Below, piece by piece: positions 52,238 through 62,787 of a stretch of 64,000 nt of DNA. Every line of letters starts with the position of its first letter. Position 1 is the stretch's first letter. The notes below the pieces were generated by a model. That model saw only the letters and a list, made by a program, of their open reading frames with translations, did not search any database and was not told the DNA's origin. A program made the translations under genes and the position numbers. Source of the stretch: Duganella sp. CF402 (GTDB taxonomy: Bacteria > Pseudomonadota > Gammaproteobacteria > Burkholderiales > Burkholderiaceae_D); the NCBI RefSeq assembly GCF_900109645.1, contig NZ_FOBG01000001.1:2276262-2340261 (forward strand), in the 5' to 3' direction.

Positions 52238-54874
52238 ATGTATTCCACAAAACGGACTCTCATGAGTCTTGCAGTAACCAGCGCATGTGCCCTGATCAGC
52301 ATGGCCTCCCACGCCGAAGATGACGTCGCGGCACAGGACCAGATCCCGGAAGTCAAGGTCACTGCGACCCGCTATTCCACTTCGCTGCTGAAAACCCCGC
52401 TGGCGGTAACGGCGCTGAGCCAGGACCAGCTGACCCGCAAAGGCGCCACCAGCCTGCGCGACTTGAGCGGCGAGATGCCCAACGTGGTGATCGAAAATAC
52501 CGGCCTCGATTCGGCGGTGCAGATCACCATACGCGGCATCACTTCGACCAATTTCACCGAGACCGGCGACCCGGCGGTCGGCTTCCACGTGGACGGCATG
52601 TACTCGCCACGTCCACAAGGCGCGCAGGCGCTGATGTTCGACCTTGAACAGGTCGAAGTGCTGCGCGGCCCGCAAGGCACGCTGTTCGGCCGTAACTCCA
52701 CCGGCGGCAGCGTCAACGTGATTCCCGCGAAGCCCGATTGGACCGGCAACTACGGCAAGGCCGATCTGGACCTCGGCAACTACGACAAGAAGCAAATCAA
52801 CCTGGTGCAAAACGTGACGGTCAACGACGCGCTGGCACTGCGCGCCACCTTCATGAAAGTGAAGCGCGACGGCTACGCACACCAGACGCGCGACGTCAGC
52901 GAAGCCAATGCGCCGGCGCTGGGCTGGATCCCTAACGGCAAGCCGGACGTGGACCAGCGCTTCAACCGCTATATCGGCGCCAGTGAGTACTACACCAACC
53001 AGAACGAATGGGCAGGCCGCCTTGGCGCCCTGCTGAAGATCAACCGCGACGTCACCGCCAAGGCGTCGTATGAAGAGTTCCAGGACTCCAGCGCCGGCGG
53101 CGCGGCCTTCCGCGATTGCGAGGCCGGCGCGGGCACGCGCTACGCTTGCACCGATCAGGGCAAGTGGGATATCAATGTCAACGTGCCGGGTCACATCGAC
53201 ATGAAGATCCGCACGCTGCGCACCGGCGTGAACTGGAACATCAACGATCACACCAATTTCGACTACACCTTCCAGGTTGCCGACCAGCGCCGAAATGAAA
53301 TCACCGACGACGACAAGGGCCTGCAGAACGCCGCGCCGTTCCAGATCAACGGCGCATATCCAAACACCGCCGACGGTAACTGGGGCACGTGGCCGCTGAC
53401 CGATTCCTTCCACCGCACGCTCGATTCGCGCTACCTGTCGACCGTGCATGAGGCGCAGCTCAAGCAGCAGCTGGGTAGCCTGAAGTACGTGGCGGGCCTG
53501 TTCTGGATGCATGAGCGGAACAACATCGACTACGAAATCACCAATACCATCCAGAAGCCGTACGGCGATGTGGGCAGCGTGCTGTATCACCAGCCGAACC
53601 GGCAGGTCGATGCGAAGGCCGCCTTCGCGCAGGCCGACTGGCAGTTCATGCCGACATGGACCGCCACCGCCGGCGCGCGCTACAGCGTCGATAGCAAGGA
53701 GGACAAAGGCGGCGAAGTGTATGGCGCCAACTGGATCGGCAACGCAGCCTACTACAACGGCTGGTACTCGCAAGGGACACCGGGCACGCCGGGCTTCCAC
53801 GTCCATGACGGCACCGACCTCGCGCCCGGCATGGGCGGCAGCGTGGCGGCGTATCACCTGTATGGTTCGCCAACCTCGAATGACCACAAGCAGACGTGGA
53901 ACAAGGTCACGTGGCGCCTTGGCCTGCAAAAGCAGATCGACAATAACAAGATGGTGTACGGCTCCATCTCCACCGGCTACAAGGCCGGCGGCTTCGCCGA
54001 CAAGACCGACAGCTGCAACTATCACAAGTGCGCGGACGGCAAGCCGGGCGTGGTCACCTTCCTGCCTTACGATCCGGAGACGGTCACCAACTATGAGCTG
54101 GGTTTCAAGGGCAAGTTCCTCGACAATACCCTGAGTCTTTCGGCCACCGCCTTCTTCATGAAGTACAAGGGCATGCAGCTGACAGGCACCTACTTCGTCA
54201 ACCAGATCATCCCGGACAACGGCCTGCCCTGCCCGGCCGACCAGCCGAAGTGCGATGTGTATGAAACCTGGCGCACCATCAACGTCGGCAAGGTGAATAT
54301 CCCGGGCCTCGAGCTGGAGTGGGACTGGAAGCCGTGGCGCGGCGGCCGCGTCGGCGGCGGCTTCGCCTACATCAACACCAGTGTGCACGACTTCAATTCC
54401 TACAGCGACGACTACCAGTGCGACGTGCGCACGGAGCTGGGCCTGCCGGCCTGCCCTGCGGTGTACAACGGTACTGACAAGACGCTGCTGGGCCGCCGCC
54501 TCGCCAACATCGAAGGCAACCATTTGCCGAATACGCCGAAGTACCAGTTCAACCTCAACTTCTCGCAGGAATTCGGGCTGGAAAACGGCTACAAGCTGAT
54601 TCCCTACGTGAAGGTGAACTGGCGCGACAAGGCTTACTTCGATTTGCTGAATTCGGACTTCGCGCACATCGGCCGTTACCAGAAGGCCTATGCGATGGCC
54701 GATGCGTCGGTACGGTTTGAAGCGCCAGAAGACAAATGGCACGCGGAGCTGTATGTGCGCAACCTGACGGACGAACATGCGAAGACCAGCACCGATTCGG
54801 CCTTCGGCGGCTTTATGCGGGCCTACTACGTGGAGCCGCGCATGTTCGGCCTGCGCGTAGGCGCCAACTTCTAA
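52238..54874 (+). CDS. TonB-dependent receptor of the mannan locus
   Basis: An 878-residue outer-membrane receptor with a signal peptide (LMSLAVTSACALISMASHAE), a plug domain (LKTPLAVTALSQDQLTRKGATSLRDLSGEMPNVVIENTG, FDLEQVEVLRGPQGTLFGRNSTGGSVNVIP) and a barrel ending in phenylalanine (RVGANF). AAGGAG is 8 nt before the ATG. It points towards the minus-strand glycoside hydrolase operon and converges with the esterase gene over a 24-bp gap. Import of manno-oligosaccharides is inferred from that neighbourhood and the shared half-operator. Confidence 0.88.
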   Translation: MYSTKRTLMSLAVTSACALISMASHAEDDVAAQDQIPEVKVTATRYSTSLLKTPLAVTALSQDQLTRKGATSLRDLSGEMPNVVIENTGLDSAVQITIRGITSTNFTETGDPAVGFHVDGMYSPRPQGAQALMFDLEQVEVLRGPQGTLFGRNSTGGSVNVIPAKPDWTGNYGKADLDLGNYDKKQINLVQNVTVNDALALRATFMKVKRDGYAHQTRDVSEANAPALGWIPNGKPDVDQRFNRYIGASEYYTNQNEWAGRLGALLKINRDVTAKASYEEFQDSSAGGAAFRDCEAGAGTRYACTDQGKWDINVNVPGHIDMKIRTLRTGVNWNINDHTNFDYTFQVADQRRNEITDDDKGLQNAAPFQINGAYPNTADGNWGTWPLTDSFHRTLDSRYLSTVHEAQLKQQLGSLKYVAGLFWMHERNNIDYEITNTIQKPYGDVGSVLYHQPNRQVDAKAAFAQADWQFMPTWTATAGARYSVDSKEDKGGEVYGANWIGNAAYYNGWYSQGTPGTPGFHVHDGTDLAPGMGGSVAAYHLYGSPTSNDHKQTWNKVTWRLGLQKQIDNNKMVYGSISTGYKAGGFADKTDSCNYHKCADGKPGVVTFLPYDPETVTNYELGFKGKFLDNTLSLSATAFFMKYKGMQLTGTYFVNQIIPDNGLPCPADQPKCDVYETWRTINVGKVNIPGLELEWDWKPWRGGRVGGGFAYINTSVHDFNSYSDDYQCDVRTELGLPACPAVYNGTDKTLLGRRLANIEGNHLPNTPKYQFNLNFSQEFGLENGYKLIPYVKVNWRDKAYFDLLNSDFAHIGRYQKAYAMADASVRFEAPEDKWHAELYVRNLTDEHAKTSTDSAFGGFMRAYYVEPRMFGLRVGANF

Positions 54875-54898
54875 GCCTTGCTCTTCACCTGCTGCCGC

Positions 54899-55909
54899 TT
54901 ACCAGTGCATGATGGCGCGCACTTGCGGCAGCAGGTCGTTGACGATGCTGAGGTTTTGCTCCTTGGTGGGATGGCCGTCGATATCATCGCCGGGATAGCC
55001 GGTGGAGGCGATAGCGTGCACGCGCAGGTCGCCAACGCGGCGCACAGTGTCGGCGATGTAGCCACGCAGCGCTGCCTGTTTTTCATCGCGCAGAATGCCG
55101 CCTTCGGTCAACATGATCTGCGCTTGCGGATGATCTTGCAGCAGCGTGCGGACCAGCTTAACGTAGGCTTGCACATACTGCTCGCGCTCAGGTATGCCAG
55201 TGGTCATGTCGTTGGTGCCGATGGCAACCAGGATGGCGTCGGGACGGTAGTCGCGCTGGTTCCACGGCACGGCGACAGGCTGGGTGGGCAGCGCCATGCC
55301 GTAGTAGTCGGCCAGGTTCATGTCGTCGGTCTTGCCTTCCCAGGTGCGGATCAGGCCACGGCCGCCGTAGCATACCAGTTGCACTTGCGCGTTAAGCCGC
55401 TGCGCCATCAGCATGCCGTAGCTGGCGCGCGGATTGGCCCATGCGGCGCCGGCCTTCTCACCAGCCACGCGGTCCAGCGATGCGCCGCAGGTGACGGAAT
55501 CGCCCAGCAACAGCAGCTTGCGCGAGGGCAGCGCGGGTGCGGCGCGCCATGTGCCGTCGGTGTCGAAGCCAAGCAGCGCGGCGCTGCCTTGCCAGGTTTC
55601 GGAGCGGTTGACGATTTCCACCGAGTGCTGGCCGGCCGGCAGCCCGTCGGCTAGCGACAGTGTCTGGCGGCCCGCGCTCAGGCGGATCCTGCGTTCGGCG
55701 CCGTCCACAATCACGTCCAGATAACTCTGGTCGCCGCTGGCCTGTGCGACGGCGCCGAGGCGCGTGCCTTCGAAGTTCAGGAAGAAGCTGACACCGGGAT
55801 AGCTAAATCGCACGCCGCCATCCGCCGCCACCTCCGTCCGCCCCATGCGGGCAACGTAGGGATCGGCGGCGGTAATCGAGGCTGCAAGAACGACGGCGGC
55901 GAACAGCAT
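54899..55909 (-). CDS. CE2-type SGNH esterase (acetyl esterase)
   Basis: A 336-residue exported esterase. A short signal peptide precedes an N-terminal jelly-roll of about 110 residues (VRFSYPGVSFFLNFEGTRLGAV, LDVIVDGAERRIRL). The SGNH domain has the nucleophile Ser138 in LLGDSVTCG, GTNDMTTG, and the catalytic His near 313 in DIDGHPTKEQN. This two-domain form is that of carbohydrate esterase family 2, which removes acetyl groups from plant mannan and xylan. Last gene of the mannan operon, 4 bp after the GH27-SGNH gene, with GGAG before its ATG. Confidence 0.85.
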   Translation of the reverse strand: MLFAAVVLAASITAADPYVARMGRTEVAADGGVRFSYPGVSFFLNFEGTRLGAVAQASGDQSYLDVIVDGAERRIRLSAGRQTLSLADGLPAGQHSVEIVNRSETWQGSAALLGFDTDGTWRAAPALPSRKLLLLGDSVTCGASLDRVAGEKAGAAWANPRASYGMLMAQRLNAQVQLVCYGGRGLIRTWEGKTDDMNLADYYGMALPTQPVAVPWNQRDYRPDAILVAIGTNDMTTGIPEREQYVQAYVKLVRTLLQDHPQAQIMLTEGGILRDEKQAALRGYIADTVRRVGDLRVHAIASTGYPGDDIDGHPTKEQNLSIVNDLLPQVRAIMHW

Positions 55910-55913
55910 GTTT

Positions 55914-57779
55914 TTACTCCATCAGCTTGCGGATATCCGGCAGCATGGCGTCGGACCAGATTTGATATCCCTTGGCGGTCGGATGGAGGAAGTCGCCCAT
56001 TACTTCGGCCGACATCTCGCCGTTCGCCTGCAGGAAGCGGTTGCCGTAGTCGTGGAAAATCACCTGCTTGCCATCGCCCAGCGAGGCGACCAGGCGATTG
56101 ATCTCGACCACTTGCAGGCGCGTCGGGCTGTTGGCGAACTGACCGTAAGGCAGCAACGCGTTAAGCAGGATGCGGCTATCCGGGTACAGCTTACGCAACT
56201 GCGCCACCACCGCCTTCACCCCGTCGAATGCTTGCTGCGGCGTGGCGTTGCAGAAGCCGAGGTTATTCACACCCACCGTCAGCACCACCAGCTTGGGATG
56301 GAGCTTTTCCGCGTGGCCGTTCTGCAAGCGCCACAACACATTGCCGGTATGGTCGCCGCCGATGCCGAAGTTGGCCGTACGCCAGCTGCCGAACGAACGC
56401 TCCCAGACCTCGCGGTTCCAGCCCTCCGTAATCGAATCGCCGACAAACAGCAAATCCACATTGCCCTTGTCGGCCACCGCCACGTCTTCCGCAAACATTT
56501 GCTGCCAGCGCTCGCGCGACATCCAGTGATAACTGAGCTTGCGCGGCGCCGGCGTAGTGCTGCATGCGGCGCCGTCCACCGGCTGCGGCTTGAGGCGCAA
56601 CAGCAGCGCGCTGTGCGGCGCCACCTTGGTTTCCAGCTTCTTGCTGGTGTCGCCCATCTTGCCGCCCCAGATGTCACGCCAGTCGTAGACCGTCTGCTTG
56701 AAGTCCGCCTCGTGCTTGCTCAGGTCATCGCTCAGCTGATGCTTCTTCCAGTCGTAGCTGATATTGGCCGCCTGCTCGCCGCGATTGAGCACCATTACCG
56801 CCCACTCATTGTTCGCCAGCGGCTTGGCCCAGTATTCAAGCTGGCCCGCGTCCATGAACTTCCATGCCTGGATGCCTGCCTTGTCCTGGTTGATCGCGAT
56901 CACGTCCTTGTTGGACAGGATACGGCGCGTGGATTCCGGCATGCTGCGCAAGTCGTTGCCGAGAATGAGCGGCGACGCCATCATGGCCCAAATCGCAAAG
57001 TGCGCGCGGTCCTCGTCCTCGGTCATGCCCATGCCGACTTCCAGCATGTCCATGTCGTTCCAGTGGCCCGGCCCTGCGTACTTGCGCAAGCCCGCCTGCT
57101 TGTCGAGGATCCGCATCACGCCATAGCGGGAGAAACTACTGTGACTAAGCTCGCAATCCCAGCAAGGATAGATATCGCCGGTAGTCCGCCACGAATGGCT
57201 CACGTCCGCCGCCCACTCCCACGGCTTGTTATCGCCCCACTCGCACATGCTGAACAACATTGGCCGGCCGGCACTGCGGATGGCGTCGCGCATGGTCGTG
57301 TAGGCACCGACCGGACTTAGGCCTTTGCTGTCACACCAGTCATACTTGACGTAGTCCACGCCCCAGGCGGCGTATGTGATCGCATCCTGATACTCATGCC
57401 CACGGCTGCCTGGATGGCCGCCGCAAGTGGTGGCGCCGACGTCCGAATAGATGCCCAGCTTGAGACCTCTGCTATGCACATAATCGGCCAGCGCCTTCAT
57501 ACCGGATGGGAAGCGCTTCGCGTCGGGATGGATCACACCATCCTTGTCACGCTTGCCGTGCCAGCAATCGTCGATGTTGACATACTCGTAGCCGGCGTCC
57601 TTGAGCCCCTGCTTCACCATCGCATCCGCCGTGTCGCGAATCAGCTGTTCGTTGATATCGCAGGCGAAGGAGTTCCAGCTGTTCCAGCCCATTTGCGGGG
57701 TGGCAGCCAGGCCGTCGAACTTCTGCGCTTGCACGTTAAAGCTGGCGACCAGCGCCAGCAAGGTCAGGACGCGCTTCAT
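55914..57779 (-). CDS. GH27 alpha-galactosidase fused to an SGNH esterase
   Basis: A 621-residue exported two-enzyme protein. The GH27 barrel covers about 25-400: TPQMGWNSWNSFACDI, then the nucleophile Asp147 in VKYDWCD and the acid/base Asp202 in SWRTTGDI. It would cleave alpha-1,6-galactose from galactomannan. A linker with TTPAPRK leads to a complete SGNH domain (435-620): Ser449 in FVGDSITEGW, GIGGDHTGN, VNNLG and Asp596-x-x-His599 in GDFLHP, expected to deacetylate the same polymer. The stop of the mannanase and this start overlap by four bases. I know GH27 and SGNH as separate families; this fusion is not one I recognise as characterised. Confidence 0.88.
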   Translation of the reverse strand: MKRVLTLLALVASFNVQAQKFDGLAATPQMGWNSWNSFACDINEQLIRDTADAMVKQGLKDAGYEYVNIDDCWHGKRDKDGVIHPDAKRFPSGMKALADYVHSRGLKLGIYSDVGATTCGGHPGSRGHEYQDAITYAAWGVDYVKYDWCDSKGLSPVGAYTTMRDAIRSAGRPMLFSMCEWGDNKPWEWAADVSHSWRTTGDIYPCWDCELSHSSFSRYGVMRILDKQAGLRKYAGPGHWNDMDMLEVGMGMTEDEDRAHFAIWAMMASPLILGNDLRSMPESTRRILSNKDVIAINQDKAGIQAWKFMDAGQLEYWAKPLANNEWAVMVLNRGEQAANISYDWKKHQLSDDLSKHEADFKQTVYDWRDIWGGKMGDTSKKLETKVAPHSALLLRLKPQPVDGAACSTTPAPRKLSYHWMSRERWQQMFAEDVAVADKGNVDLLFVGDSITEGWNREVWERSFGSWRTANFGIGGDHTGNVLWRLQNGHAEKLHPKLVVLTVGVNNLGFCNATPQQAFDGVKAVVAQLRKLYPDSRILLNALLPYGQFANSPTRLQVVEINRLVASLGDGKQVIFHDYGNRFLQANGEMSAEVMGDFLHPTAKGYQIWSDAMLPDIRKLME

Positions 57780-59098
57780 CGCTTGATCGCGTGCAGGCGG
57801 TCGGCGTACTCCTTGATCAGCAACAGCGAGCTGACGTCGGAATCGAATACGGAGTACAGGCCCTGCTCTTCCTGCGGAGGATCACCGACGAAGTCGTTAC
57901 CCGGCTTCCACCAGTAATCCGCATTGGCCGCGCGGCCGGCGCCGCCCCATGCCCAGAAATTGAAGCCGGCAATCGGATCGCCTTTCGCCGCGCGGGTGGC
58001 AACCACGTCGAACACTTCGCGATAGAAGCGGTCGCGGATCTTGGTGGTGGCCTTGATGCTGAACGACGGGCCATCGCGGTCGAGGCCAAATTCTTCCAGC
58101 ACGATAGGCTTGCCCAGTTTCTTGGCCAGCTCGATGTGCGAATTCAGGTAGTCGCGGCTCTTGCCGATGGCGTTATCCCAAGTGCCGCTTGGGTTGTTGG
58201 AGTCGAACCAGCCCCAGTTTTTCGGCCACAGGTGATAGGTCAAGTAGTTGATGTTCTTGGTGCGGTGCGCGTCCAGATACAGCTGCGCGTCCTGCGCCGA
58301 ACCGGCCAGGCCTTCGCTGCCGCTGCTGACCAAGTGGTTTTTGTCGAGGCTATGGATGTAGCCGGCCACGTCGTCCACCCACTTCACGTAGACGGCCTTT
58401 TCTTCCGGCGTCGACTTGCTGTTGCCTGGACGCGGCTCGTTGGCCAGCTGCCACGACAGGATATGGGTGTCTTCAGTGTATGGCTTGCCGGTGATGGTGT
58501 TGACGCGCTTGACGATCTTGGCGATGACGTTGCGGTACTCGGCCTGCGCGGCGGCGTTGCGGTAGAAGCCTGCGGTCTTCTGCATATAGGTTTCATAGTC
58601 CTTGGTCACATTCGGGTCCAGCGCCGGCGTGCCTTCGAACCAGTTCAGGTACTGCGTCATGCCGCCCGACCATTGCCAGAAGTTGTTCAGGTAGAGCACC
58701 ACGGTCATGTCGCGCTTGGCCACTTCCGCCATCAGGAAGTCCAGGCCGGCCAGCAGGTTTTCGTCGTACTGGCCCGGCGCGGCGGTGGTGGCCGGGCTGA
58801 CGGCGCTTTTCATCTCGGTCTTCTCGGACACTGCGAGTACGCGCAGGTTGTTGATGCCGATGGCCTTCATGTTGTCCAGTTCTTTCAGCAGGCGGGCGCG
58901 CTCGCCCACGCCGCTGGCCGCACCGAGGTAGCCGCCGTACCAGAAGTTGGCGCCGACGATGTAGTAGGCCTGTCCCTTGCGGGCGAAGTGGGTGTTCTTG
59001 ACGGTGACGAAGTCGCTGCCGCTTGCCGGTGCTGCTTCAACCATGCCGGCCATGCCGAGCATCAGCGCCGCAGCGCAAAATTTATACAGTTGTTTCAA
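57776..59098 (-). CDS. GH5 endo-beta-1,4-mannanase (GH5_7-like)
   Basis: A 440-residue exported enzyme with signal peptide (LMLGMAGMVEAAPA). The GH5 barrel has the acid/base Glu221 in SWQLANEPRPG and the nucleophile Glu336 in VLEEFGLD; the aromatic-rich NFWYGGYLG and LNNFWQWSGG line the glycone cleft. The pattern is closest to GH5 subfamily 7 mannanases, which cut inside beta-mannan, glucomannan and galactomannan chains. It follows the GH3 gene by 18 bp and overlaps the GH27 start. Subfamily assignment is by recalled motif, not a search. Confidence 0.87.
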   Translation of the reverse strand: MKQLYKFCAAALMLGMAGMVEAAPASGSDFVTVKNTHFARKGQAYYIVGANFWYGGYLGAASGVGERARLLKELDNMKAIGINNLRVLAVSEKTEMKSAVSPATTAAPGQYDENLLAGLDFLMAEVAKRDMTVVLYLNNFWQWSGGMTQYLNWFEGTPALDPNVTKDYETYMQKTAGFYRNAAAQAEYRNVIAKIVKRVNTITGKPYTEDTHILSWQLANEPRPGNSKSTPEEKAVYVKWVDDVAGYIHSLDKNHLVSSGSEGLAGSAQDAQLYLDAHRTKNINYLTYHLWPKNWGWFDSNNPSGTWDNAIGKSRDYLNSHIELAKKLGKPIVLEEFGLDRDGPSFSIKATTKIRDRFYREVFDVVATRAAKGDPIAGFNFWAWGGAGRAANADYWWKPGNDFVGDPPQEEQGLYSVFDSDVSSLLLIKEYADRLHAIKR

Positions 59099-59116
59099 GT
59101 CTCGCTCCTTGGTTTT

Positions 59117-61315
59117 TTATTTGCCTGCCACGTTCAGCGTGCGCTGAGGCAGTTGAATGGTAATGCTGGCGGCCTTCGCATCTGCCGCGTCTTGTGCCAG
59201 CAGGACTTTGTAGCCGCCCTTGGCGATGCGCCAGGTCTTGCTGCGGCTGTCGTACACGCCCAGCAGGCGCGGGTCGACACTCACACTGACTTCCTTGCTT
59301 TCGCCCGGCGCCAGTTCAAGCTTGTCCCAGCCGGCCAGGCGTTTCGGCGCTTCCCACTTGGCGTTCAGCGGCGCGACGTACAGCTGCGGCACGTCCTTGC
59401 CTTTCACCGCGCCGGTGTTGGTGACCTTGAAGCTCACCGACAGCTTGCCATCTTTCTGGCTGGCCGCGAGGCCAGAATACGCGAACTGCGTGTACGACAA
59501 GCCGTGGCCGAACGGGAACAGCGGCTTCAGGCCTTTCAGGTCGAACCACTTGTAGCCGACCGCCGCGCCTTCGTGATAGTTGACGGTAAAGCGCACCGCT
59601 TCGTTCTTGGGATCGCCATCCAGTTTAGGACGCGGCAGCTGGCTTTCCGATGCCGGGAAGGTCGCCGGCAAGTGCCCCGATGGATTCACTTCGCCGAACA
59701 GCACGCGCGCAATCGCCTCGCCGCCGGCGGTGCCCGGATACCAAGCCTGCACAATGCCGGCTGCCTGGTCGACCCACGGCATCAGCACCGGGCCGGAAGT
59801 TTCCAGCACCACCACGGTTTTCGGATTGGCCTTGGCCACGCTGGCGATCAGCGCATCCTGATTGTCCGGCAGCGACAGCGATACAGCGTCCAGCGCCTCG
59901 CCCACCCACTGTTGGGCGAACACCAGCACCACATCCGCATCGGCGGCGGCGCGCGCTGCTGCTGCAGGATCCTTGCCATCGTTGTAGGTCACGGAAGCGC
60001 CGGGCGCGCGCGCCTGTATCGCTTTCAGTGGCGAAGATGGGTGGTAAACCACGGGGCCCGGCCACACGGTCGGCTCGATGCCCGGCACGGCGTTGCCGCC
60101 GATCGGGTACACCAGCGACGAACCGCCACCCGCCAATACACCGACATCGGCATGCGCACCGATGATGACGATCTTCTTCGCGCCGGCTTTCAGCGGCAGC
60201 ACATTACCCGCGTTCTTCAGCAGTACCATGCCCTCTTCCGCGTCGGCGCGGCTGACCAGGTTGTGTGCGTTGAAATCGATTGCACCGCCTTCCGCAACAG
60301 GGTTGTCGACCACGCCCTTGGCGAACATCGAACGCAGCACGCGGAACACCATGTTATCGAGACGCGCTTGCGGCACGTGGCCGTTGGTCACCGCTTCTTC
60401 CAACGCGCCGCCGAAGTACTGCGACTTGTCGAACTCCCAGCCCGACTGCTGGTCCAGGCCGGCGTTGGCCGATTCCACCGTGCTGTGGGTCGCGCCCCAG
60501 TCGGTCATCACGTAACCTTTATAGCCCCAGTCCTTCTTCAGCACCTGATTGAGCAGATAGTCGCTCTCGCAGGCATACACGCCGTTCAGGCGGTTGTAGG
60601 AACACATGACCGAACCGGGATCGGCCTGCTCCATCAGCAGCTGGAAGGCCAGCAGGTCGGACATGCGGTTGCTGGCGTCGTCGAGACGCGCGTCGAGCAC
60701 GAAGCGGCCGGTCTCCTGATCGTTGACGGCGTAGTGCTTCATGGTGGCGATGATCTTGTTCGACTCAATGCCTTTCACCTGCTGCGCCACCATCGTACCG
60801 GCCAGCAGCGGATCCTCGCCCGCGTATTCGAAGTTACGGCCGTTGCGCGGTTCGCGCAGCAGGTTGACGCCGCCCGCCAGCATGACGTTGAAGCCGGAAG
60901 CGCGCGCCTCGGCGCCGATCATGGCGCCGCCCTGGTAGGCCAGCTCGCGGTTCCACGTGGCGGTGGTGGCAAGGCCAGACGGCAGCGAGGTGCGTTCGCG
61001 CGGCGTCTTGGTCGCCTGCGTGGCGACGCCCAGGCCTGCATCCGTTTCGAACAGCGCCGGCAGGCCAAGACGCGGCACGCCTTCGATGTAGCCGGCCGAG
61101 GAAGGCAGCGCCGCCGGGTGCTTCTTGGTCTTGTTCGCGAAGTCGGAGCCGAAGTGGCCCAGCACGTACTTGAGTTTCTCCTGCTGCGTCATCGCTTTCA
61201 GCGCGAGTTCGGCACGCTGGTCGGCGCTCAACGATTTGTCCATCCACGGTTCCGCAGCTTGCGCCGACATCGCAGCCAATGCGAGTGTGATTGCCATCGC
61301 CAGTTTCAACTTCAT
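59117..61315 (-). CDS. GH3 beta-glucosidase
   Basis: A 732-residue exported enzyme with signal peptide ([15 protein letters not shown]). The GH3 N-terminal barrel carries the nucleophile Asp272 in [12 protein letters not shown] and the [21 protein letters not shown] substrate loop. The second alpha/beta domain ([22 protein letters not shown]) and a C-terminal fibronectin-like domain ([21 protein letters not shown]) follow, as in BglX-like enzymes. It would trim glucose (or mannose) from glucomannan oligosaccharides. The ATG overlaps the permease stop by four bases. Confidence 0.9.
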   Translation of the reverse strand: MKLKLAMAITLALAAMSAQAAEPWMDKSLSADQRAELALKAMTQQEKLKYVLGHFGSDFANKTKKHPAALPSSAGYIEGVPRLGLPALFETDAGLGVATQATKTPRERTSLPSGLATTATWNRELAYQGGAMIGAEARASGFNVMLAGGVNLLREPRNGRNFEYAGEDPLLAGTMVAQQVKGIESNKIIATMKHYAVNDQETGRFVLDARLDDASNRMSDLLAFQLLMEQADPGSVMCSYNRLNGVYACESDYLLNQVLKKDWGYKGYVMTDWGATHSTVESANAGLDQQSGWEFDKSQYFGGALEEAVTNGHVPQARLDNMVFRVLRSMFAKGVVDNPVAEGGAIDFNAHNLVSRADAEEGMVLLKNAGNVLPLKAGAKKIVIIGAHADVGVLAGGGSSLVYPIGGNAVPGIEPTVWPGPVVYHPSSPLKAIQARAPGASVTYNDGKDPAAAARAAADADVVLVFAQQWVGEALDAVSLSLPDNQDALIASVAKANPKTVVVLETSGPVLMPWVDQAAGIVQAWYPGTAGGEAIARVLFGEVNPSGHLPATFPASESQLPRPKLDGDPKNEAVRFTVNYHEGAAVGYKWFDLKGLKPLFPFGHGLSYTQFAYSGLAASQKDGKLSVSFKVTNTGAVKGKDVPQLYVAPLNAKWEAPKRLAGWDKLELAPGESKEVSVSVDPRLLGVYDSRSKTWRIAKGGYKVLLAQDAADAKAASITIQLPQRTLNVAGK

Positions 61316-62574
61316 ACAGTCTCCTTGTTGTTATACATGCCGGCGTATTTAACGCCGAAGTACAGAATAAAGATATAGCAGGCGGCGGGCACGAAGAACG
61401 ACCATTGCAGGCCGATGGTGTCCGCCAGCAGGCCTTGCGCGAACGGCACCAGCGCGCCGCCGACAATCGCCATGCACAGAATGCCCGAGCCCTGGCCGGT
61501 CTGCTTGCCCAGCTTGTGCAGCGCCATGCTGAAGATGGTCGGGAACATGATGGAATTGAACAGCCCCACCGCGATGATGGACCACATGGCCAGCTGGCCG
61601 CTGCCGAAGATCGCCACCAAAATCAGGAGGATGGAGGCGGCCGAGTTGAACGCCAGCGCTTTGCCGGGACTAACGTAGCGCATCACGCCGAAGCCGATGA
61701 AGCGGCCGGTCATGGCGCCGCCCCAGTAGTAGCTGACGTAGTGCGCGGCCGCGCCGGCCGGCAGGCCGGCCACGTTGGCGTCGCCGAGGAAGTTAATCAG
61801 GAAGCTGCCGATGCTGACTTCACCGCCCACGTACAGGAAGATGCCGATAGCGCCCAGCAGCAGGTGGCGATGCGCCAGCACGCCGGTTTCGACGCTGGTG
61901 GCGACTTCGTCATCGGCGGCGTGGCTGATCTTCGGCAGGCGCACCACGGCGAACAGCATGGCCAGCGCCAGCAGCGCGGCGGCCAGCGCCAGATACGGCC
62001 CCTGCACCGCCGCAGCTTCCTCGGCCTTGGTACGCACCAGATTAGTCACACCTTCCGACAGGATCAACATCCCGCCCAGCGCCGGGGCGATGGTGGTGCC
62101 GAGCGAGTTGAAAGCCTGCGTCAGCGTCAGGCGGCTGGACGCGGTAGCCGGCGCACCGAGCACCGTCACGTAAGGATTGGCCGCCACCTGCAGGATGGTG
62201 ATGCCGCTGGCCAGTACGAAGAACGCCAGCAGGAACAAGGCGTAGCCGCTGACCGAGGCCGGAAAGAACAACGCGCAACCGGCTGCGGCCAGCACCAGTC
62301 CACTGACCGCGCCGCGCTGGTAGCCGATCTTCTTGATCAGCATCCCGGCCGGCAGCGACACGATGAAGTAGGCGCCGAAGAAGCAGAACTGCACCAGCAT
62401 GGCCTGCACGTAGTTCAGCGTGTAGATCGATTTCAGGTGGGGAATCAGCACGTCGTTTAGTGAGGTCAGCAAGCCCCACATGAAGAACAGCAGCGTGATG
62501 ATGACCAGCGGGATGGTGTTTCCGCTTTCCGTATGGCCGTGCGGGCGCACGGCTGCGGATGCAACGTGTTCCAT
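61312..62574 (-). CDS. FHS-family sugar permease (FucP/GlcP type)
   Basis: A 420-residue inner-membrane MFS protein of the fucose/glucose-galactose:H+ symporter group. The start [51 protein letters not shown] is the group's signature, followed by [15 protein letters not shown] and [14 protein letters not shown]. It probably imports mannose or another product of the hydrolases. The ATG at 62574 has GGAG 7-8 nt upstream. First gene of the operon running from 62574 to 54899 and controlled from the operator region 62655-62706. Confidence 0.9.
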   Translation of the reverse strand: MEHVASAAVRPHGHTESGNTIPLVIITLLFFMWGLLTSLNDVLIPHLKSIYTLNYVQAMLVQFCFFGAYFIVSLPAGMLIKKIGYQRGAVSGLVLAAAGCALFFPASVSGYALFLLAFFVLASGITILQVAANPYVTVLGAPATASSRLTLTQAFNSLGTTIAPALGGMLILSEGVTNLVRTKAEEAAAVQGPYLALAAALLALAMLFAVVRLPKISHAADDEVATSVETGVLAHRHLLLGAIGIFLYVGGEVSIGSFLINFLGDANVAGLPAGAAAHYVSYYWGGAMTGRFIGFGVMRYVSPGKALAFNSAASILLILVAIFGSGQLAMWSIIAVGLFNSIMFPTIFSMALHKLGKQTGQGSGILCMAIVGGALVPFAQGLLADTIGLQWSFFVPAACYIFILYFGVKYAGMYNNKETV

Positions 62575-62654
62575 GAACTGTCTCCGTTTTTGTAATGTTG
62601 AAAAGATTCTGCATAGTTGCCGCAGGCCGGTCAAACAACATACGAAATTTGGTC

Positions 62655-62706
62655 GCAGTTTAGCCCCATTCACTAAACGCAGCGCGTTTAGTAAATTGCG
62701 CTAAAC
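62655..62706. promoter_or_regulatory. Palindromic operator cluster for the LacI-type regulator
   Basis: A perfect 9-bp inverted repeat, ACTAAACGC (62672-62680) and GCGTTTAGT (62684-62692), with spacer AGC, is flanked by two more half-sites, GTTTAGC (62658-62664) and GCTAAAC (62700-62706), giving four half-sites alternating in orientation. It lies midway between the divergent permease (62574) and regulator (62788) genes, well placed to control both. A related half-site lies before the TonB receptor at 52126-52140. Confidence 0.8.
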
Positions 62707-62787
62707 TCAAAGGCCAAGTCGACAAGCTGTTTGACCGTCAATAGACGCCTATGCAAGACTTCAATCACACGAGGAGACACAAGAAAA

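Noticed and set aside
52208..54778. An 856-codon open frame on the minus strand opposite the mannan-locus TonB receptor
   Set aside because: Valine/arginine-rich composition without motifs. The plus strand has a signal peptide, plug motifs and a ribosome site.
57791..61378. A 1195-codon open frame on the plus strand, antisense to the GH5 and GH3 genes
   Set aside because: The translation is rich in R, H, Q, A and V with no domain, and it is the antisense of two clear glycoside hydrolases; long antisense frames are expected at this GC content.
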